Of a stretch of 64,000 nt of DNA, positions 60,121 through 64,000 are shown piece by piece. Location: assembly GCA_902779575.1 (NCBI GenBank), contig CACZBW010000012.1, positions 1-64,000 of the forward strand, written 5' to 3'. This DNA is from an uncultured Lachnospiraceae bacterium. Its GTDB lineage: Bacteria > Bacillota > Clostridia > Lachnospirales > Lachnospiraceae. Position 1 is the stretch's first letter, and every line of letters begins with the position of its first letter. A program made the position numbers and the translations under genes. The notes under the pieces are model-generated. The model worked only from the letters and a program-made list of their open reading frames with translations. It ran no database searches and was not told where the DNA came from.

Positions 60121-61482
60121 TCACCATTTCAGCCAGCCGAAGCTGGAAGCGATGAAACTCGCCATGATCGCGACAATCCCGATCGGGGCGATCCACTTGA
60201 TCATGAACGAAAAGAAATGCTTCGCATGGAATGCGGCTCCCTCGGCTTCCGCCTCCCTGATCAGCTTCTGCGGCTTCAGGACGAAGCCGACGAAGATGCA
60301 GGTGGCAAAGGCCAGAACGGGCATCATGACCGTATTCGTAAGAAAATCCATGAAATCCAGAATATCCATTCCCAGAAGATGCACGCCGCTCAGGGGCCCG
60401 AAGCCAAGTGAGCTCGGGATGCCGAGGATGATGCACCAGACCGTGACAAGAACAGTGGTGAGTTTCCTGCTCATTCCGGAAACATCCATAATATTGGAAA
60501 CAACCGCTTCCAGCAGGGAAATCGCCGAAGTCAGGGCCGCAAAGAAAACCAGGATAAAAAACGCAAGTCCGACGATCCTGCCGCCCTTGAAGGATGCAAA
60601 CACCTTCGGCAGGGTTATGAACATCAGTCCGGCTCCCGCGTTCATCGCGCGATCATCTCCGCCGGAAAAAATGTAGACCGCCGGAACGATCATCATGCCG
60701 GCCAGAATCGCGACAAAGGAATCGAAAAACTCGATCTGCAGGACGGAAGTCTCCAGACGGTCGCTCCTGCGCATATAGGAACCGTAGGTGATCATGATTC
60801 CCATCGCGAGCGACAGGGAATAAAAGAGCTGGCCGATCGCGGCGAGCACGGTCTTCCCGCTGAATTCGGAAAAATCCGGTTTCAGATAATACCGGATCCC
60901 GTCTCCTGCCCCCGGTCTGCTGGCGATATAGATAACGATCCCGATGGAAAGAAAGAGAAGGACAGGCATCAGAAAAGTGGACGCCTTCTCAATTCCCTTC
61001 TCCACTCCTGCCAGAACCACGACGGCGGCAAGTACGATAAAGACAGTCAGATATACGATCGGTTCAGCGCCTCTGCTGATGAAGGCCCCGAAGTAAGAGT
61101 CTTCAGCCGCGGCCGTGTTCTGTCCGGCGGCAAATACCATGATGTATTTGGTAACCCATCCGCCGATTACACTGTAGTACGGAGTGATCAGGGCAGGAAT
61201 CAGAAGCCCCAGAATGCCGCAGAAGCTGAATCTCCTGTCCAGTTTGCGGAAAGCGGCGACTGAGCTGAGTCTTGTCATCCTTCCGATTCCGATCTCTGCA
61301 ATCAGCATGACAAAGCCGAAGGTAACCGCGAGCACCACATAAGTGAGCACAAACATTCCGCCGCCGTATCTGGCTGCCAGATACGGAAAACGCCACATAT
61401 TCCCCAGTCCTACCGCTGAAGAAGCGGCCGCCAGAACAAAGCCGATCCTGCTTGTGAATCCATTTCGTTTCCTGCCTTCCAT
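60121..61482 (-). CDS. sodium-dependent neurotransmitter symporter-family transporter
   Basis: 453 residues with 11 or 12 helices. The sodium-site segment near the N-terminus is SSAVGLGNMWRFPYLAARYGG (cut as two pieces: SSAVGLGNMWRF and PYLAARYGG), the NSS signature. ISLLEAVVSNIMD and FGPLSGVHLLGMDILDFMDF follow. Family members take up hydrophobic amino acids such as tryptophan or leucine with Na+ (for example MhsT, LeuT). It stands upstream of azlC/azlD on the same strand, which pairs an importer with an exporter. The ATG follows GGAGG. Confidence 0.92.
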   Translation of the reverse strand: MEGRKRNGFTSRIGFVLAAASSAVGLGNMWRFPYLAARYGGGMFVLTYVVLAVTFGFVMLIAEIGIGRMTRLSSVAAFRKLDRRFSFCGILGLLIPALITPYYSVIGGWVTKYIMVFAAGQNTAAAEDSYFGAFISRGAEPIVYLTVFIVLAAVVVLAGVEKGIEKASTFLMPVLLFLSIGIVIYIASRPGAGDGIRYYLKPDFSEFSGKTVLAAIGQLFYSLSLAMGIMITYGSYMRRSDRLETSVLQIEFFDSFVAILAGMMIVPAVYIFSGGDDRAMNAGAGLMFITLPKVFASFKGGRIVGLAFFILVFFAALTSAISLLEAVVSNIMDVSGMSRKLTTVLVTVWCIILGIPSSLGFGPLSGVHLLGMDILDFMDFLTNTVMMPVLAFATCIFVGFVLKPQKLIREAEAEGAAFHAKHFFSFMIKWIAPIGIVAIMASFIASSFGWLKW

Positions 61483-61841
61483 ACACGTCCTCCGTTTGTT
61501 TTCTCTGCCGGCTTCCCCGTCACGGAAAGGGAAAAGATTCCCGGCTGCCTGTTCCGCAGATCAGCGATATTGCCCATATCCGTCTTCCGCGTTTCAGGTC
61601 AGGGAAGCTGTCCCGCGCCCGGAAAGAAACGCAGAACAGAATCCGGCGAAAGTTGAAAATACTGATGTATTTTGTCCACAGCTGCCGACGTCATAAAAAT
61701 CTTACGCCGCACGAGTTCTGATCATACCATATTTCCTGATAATATTCCAGAAAAACACTGGTGTGAAAGTTAGGCGAAGTTTTACTGACAGATTTTACTG
61801 ACTGAAATAACATGAATCCGCCTTTCCCGGATGAGCAGGTC
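61483..61841. other. intergenic region before the NSS gene
   Basis: 359 bases without a gene. On the minus strand TATGAT (61721-61726) is a candidate -10 without a clear -35; the leader would be about 230 bases and shows no riboswitch core that I recognise. Two direct TTTTACTGAC words (61780 and 61793) lie downstream of larB. Confidence 0.4.
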
Positions 61842-62600
61842 TTAGCTGCCCGAAAGGTGATTGATCATGCTTGCCTGGTATCCGGCTCCGAATCCGTTAT
61901 CTATGTTGACGACCGATACGCCGCTCGCGCAGGAATTCAGCATGGAAAGAAGGGCGGACAGACCGTTGAAATTGGCCCCGTAGCCGACGGAAGTCGGCAC
62001 GGCGATGACGGGGCAGGAAACAAGGCCGCCGATCACACTGGCAAGCGCCCCTTCCATCCCCGCTACCGCTATGATCACGGTGGCGCTCATCAGATCATCC
62101 AGATGATCCAGAAGCCTGTGCAGGCCGCTGACGCCCACGTCATAGAGACGCAGGACTTTATTCCCGAGGGCCTCCGCCGTAAGGGCCGCCTCCTCCGAGA
62201 CCGGGATGTCGCTGGTTCCTCCGGTGGCGACCACAATCTGCCCCATCCCGTCCGCTTCCGGCATCTTCCCGATAATGGCGGTCCGGGAAATCTCTTCATA
62301 GCGGTATGGCTCAAAACGGCCCCTGAGAAGGAGTTCCTTTTCCGGGGAAATCCGGGTGATCAGGATACAGGGAACCCCCCTCTCCTTCATGGTCATGGAA
62401 ATACCGAGAATCTGCTCCGCGGTTTTTCCCGCGCCGTAGATCACCTCCGCGCAGCCCTGGCGCAGGGCTCTGTGATTGTCGATCCGGGCGTAGCCGATAT
62501 CCGTATAGGGCGCTTCCCTGACCTTCAGGCAGGCCTCGTCCACAGACATGTTTCCATCCTTTACATTCTCCAGAATCTGTTTCAGCTGCTTCTGATCCAC
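61842..62600 (-). CDS. larB: nickel pincer cofactor biosynthesis protein LarB
   Basis: 252 residues from a GTG start (GGAGG nine bases upstream). The N-terminal region has LKQILENVKDGNMSVDEACL, and the C-terminal AIR-carboxylase-like domain has VIYGAGKTAEQIL, VATGGTSDIPVSEEA, VAGMEGALASVIGGLV and AVPTSVGYGANF. LarB carboxylates and hydrolyses nicotinic acid adenine dinucleotide in making the nickel-pincer cofactor. LarC, LarE and LarA are not in the window. Why larB stands alone is not clear. Confidence 0.93.
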   Translation of the reverse strand: MDQKQLKQILENVKDGNMSVDEACLKVREAPYTDIGYARIDNHRALRQGCAEVIYGAGKTAEQILGISMTMKERGVPCILITRISPEKELLLRGRFEPYRYEEISRTAIIGKMPEADGMGQIVVATGGTSDIPVSEEAALTAEALGNKVLRLYDVGVSGLHRLLDHLDDLMSATVIIAVAGMEGALASVIGGLVSCPVIAVPTSVGYGANFNGLSALLSMLNSCASGVSVVNIDNGFGAGYQASMINHLSGS

Positions 62601-62717
62601 TTTTCCGATCCTCCGTAAATCGCTTTCGCAGTCAGCGGCAACGCACTGCCGCAGATATTTCAGTCATCATAACACAGAGGATTCCCAAAGTAAAATAATG
62701 TCCTGCAGGCAAACAGA

Positions 62718-62984
62718 TTGACGAAGTACTCTGAAAATGATAGCTTGGAAAAAATACGTTACTATTCACGGCCAGGTTGAAATCAGGTTCTGGTTCGTCG
62801 TGCCTGCACGAAAGAAACAGGTTCTGATTTCAAACAAGGCCTGTGAAGCAGGAACTCCACACACAGCCTCAGACAAAAGCATCAAAGATGCGGCATACGT
62901 GCAAAGCACGGATGGTCTGAGGCCTGATGTGTGGAGAGCCGTGAATAGCAACAAGAATAATCGATTGAAATCAGGAGTTCTATC
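62718..62984 (+). promoter_or_regulatory. highly structured leader of the ABC exporter, candidate switch
   Basis: A weak promoter (TTGACG at 62718-62723, TAGCTT at 62741-62746) precedes a transcript with five nested helices. P1 is CTATTCACGGC/GCCGTGAATAG (62762-62772, 62938-62948). P2 is TTGAAATCAG/CTGATTTCAA (62777-62786, 62824-62833). P3 is a small CCTGT/GCAGG. P4 is TCCACACA..GCCTCAGAC with its complement to 62935. Inside P4, GCATC-AAA-GATGC and CGTGC-AAA-GCACG are two hairpins. TTGAAATCAG recurs at 62965-62974, directly next to the AGGAG of the exporter. It matches no RNA class I know. A mobile MITE-like element with inverted ends is the alternative. Confidence 0.65.
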
Positions 62985-64000
62985 ATGTCCCGCAGCAGAA
63001 AACGCCCGGAAGGCGCGGCAGTCAGTAACAGGACCGGTCTGGTCCTTCATTTTGTGAGAGGCAGTGCCTTTCTTTTTCTGCTGTCCATTTTCTGTTCCAT
63101 GATGGTGACGCTTCTCCAGCTGTATATCCCGCGCGTCATCGAGGAAGCGGTCGACTCCCTCGAAAGCGGCGGCAATCTGGTCGCTTCTGCCCTTCTGATC
63201 GTCGTCCTCGCCCTGGGAGCGGTACTGTTCCGCTACGGAAGGATCAGCTTCAATGAACAGGCTGCGCAGACCATGATGAAGGCCATGCGCGACGAGCTTC
63301 ACGCCCGGATCCTGCACCTGCCCCTGAGCTGGCACCAGCAGAACGCGACAGGCGATATCATGCAGCGCTGTACCAACGATACAGACCGCATCAACGAATT
63401 CGTATCGCACCAGCTGACGGATGTTTTCCGGATTGCGATCCTGATCGCGGTCTCCTTCTTCCATATGTTTCAGATGAACCTCAGGCTCTCCTTCATCGCC
63501 GCTGCCGCGATCCCCGTCGTAGTCGGCTATTCTCTTTTCTTTCATGTCCGGATCGGAAAACGTTTCCTTGTCTGCGACGAGGAAGAAGGGCTTCTTTCCA
63601 CGATCGCCCAGGAGAACCTTACCGGAATCCGGGTCGTCCACGCCTTCGGGCGGGAGCGTTACGAACAGGAACGTTTTGGCAGGCAGAACGAGCGCTATAC
63701 AGATTCCTGGATTGATCTGATGAAACTGCTCGCCCTCTTCTGGGGCTGCGGGGACCTTCTGAGCGGAATCCAGGTCATGCTGATCATCGTGTTCGGCAGC
63801 GTATTCTGCGTAAACGGAACGCTGACGCCGGGACAGTTTATCGCCTTCCTTTCCTATAATTCCATGATGGTCTGGCCGGTCCGTTCCCTCGGCCGCATTA
63901 TCTCCGAGATGAGCAAAGCCGGCGTCTCTATCGACAGAATCGGATATATCCTGAACGCGCCGGATGAAGAGGCTGCATTTGCAAAGGAAAGCCGCGCGGC
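62985..64000 (+). CDS. ABC exporter, N-terminal part (runs off the window)
   Basis: At least 338 residues; no stop before the edge. ATG 62985 follows AGGAG by seven bases. Membrane segments lie at about 23-47 and 67-84 in the exporter type I fold. Coupling helices show LHARILHLPLSWHQQNATGD and RINEFVSHQLTD, the ABC exporter pattern, and TGIRVVHAFGRERYEQERFG is the second coupling segment. The nucleotide-binding domain would follow beyond 64000. Many such half-transporters are heterodimeric drug or peptide exporters; its partner is not seen. It is controlled by the structured leader just upstream. Confidence 0.9.
   Translation, partial: MSRSRKRPEGAAVSNRTGLVLHFVRGSAFLFLLSIFCSMMVTLLQLYIPRVIEEAVDSLESGGNLVASALLIVVLALGAVLFRYGRISFNEQAAQTMMKAMRDELHARILHLPLSWHQQNATGDIMQRCTNDTDRINEFVSHQLTDVFRIAILIAVSFFHMFQMNLRLSFIAAAAIPVVVGYSLFFHVRIGKRFLVCDEEEGLLSTIAQENLTGIRVVHAFGRERYEQERFGRQNERYTDSWIDLMKLLALFWGCGDLLSGIQVMLIIVFGSVFCVNGTLTPGQFIAFLSYNSMMVWPVRSLGRIISEMSKAGVSIDRIGYILNAPDEEAAFAKESRA

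Noticed and set aside
62766..63641. Minus-strand open frame of 291 codons opposite the ABC exporter
   Set aside because: Highly charged, no ribosome binding site, and it mirrors the coding strand of the exporter and the structured leader.
1..64000. tRNA genes, CRISPR arrays, insertion sequences or prophage genes
   Set aside because: No tRNA-like TTCGANTC arms in cloverleaf context, no regularly spaced repeats, and no transposase, integrase or phage structural genes were recognised by reading.

Overview
This 64 kb window looks like chromosomal DNA from a moderately GC-rich (low-to-mid 50s %, estimated by eye) member of the Clostridia, most likely Lachnospiraceae. Pointers are the block yicC-remA-gmk-rpoZ-rimO-pgsA, the rplU-prp-rpmA-obg block with a cleavable L27 leader peptide, an RqcH-type NFACT protein, the B12-binding radical SAM pair next to an RNase G/E, YesM/YesN-type two-component genes and strong AGGAGG ribosome binding sites. 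No phage, integrase, insertion sequence, CRISPR array, tRNA or complete rRNA gene was seen. Most genes lie on the minus strand, which suggests that replication passes through this window from right to left.

Layout. 0-4.7 kb: a strong leftward promoter with an rRNA-type leader at the edge, an ABC-F protein, an AT-rich intergenic region with three DnaA boxes, purC and a phosphoesterase. 4.8-13.7 kb: icd with an unusual cytoplasmic ParB-like/BMP fusion, then a nucleoside-type ABC importer (BMP binding protein, ATPase, two permeases) and a MerR regulator. 13.8-15.4 kb: a MerR-type promoter in front of an internally deleted iron-alcohol dehydrogenase, then an AEC transporter and pgsA. 16-24.5 kb: rimO, rpoZ, gmk, remA, yicC, divergent rqcH, and leuS. 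24.7-27.3 kb: obg, rpmA, prp, rplU. 27.3-34.1 kb: a membrane protein, a secreted discoidin-like protein, a flotillin behind a predicted Mn2+ riboswitch, an M15 lipoprotein peptidase, an aldose-epimerase homologue and aroK. 34.3-39.2 kb: rng, an inserted MNT/HEPN toxin-antitoxin pair, and the TIGR03936/TIGR03960 pair.

39.2-64 kb: an alpha/beta hydrolase; a TPP riboswitch with thiT; a galactofuranose-type ABC importer (two paralogous binding proteins, ATPase, two permeases) behind its own sensor kinase and AraC-type response regulator; an AAA+ ATPase with a GH25 lysozyme; a second phosphoesterase, tcdA and tdk; a membrane-anchored glycerophosphodiesterase; azlC/azlD with an NSS amino-acid transporter; larB; and the start of an ABC exporter that runs off the window.

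The most unusual signals are in non-coding DNA. They are (i) a highly structured leader of about 230 nt before the last ABC exporter, in which one helix strand could instead pair with the Shine-Dalgarno region; (ii) a yybP-ykoY riboswitch in front of a flotillin gene; (iii) a family of hairpin-rich dispersed repeats with three copies; and (iv) a DnaA-box cluster far from any dnaA gene. All calls were made by reading the sequence; no database search or folding program was run.
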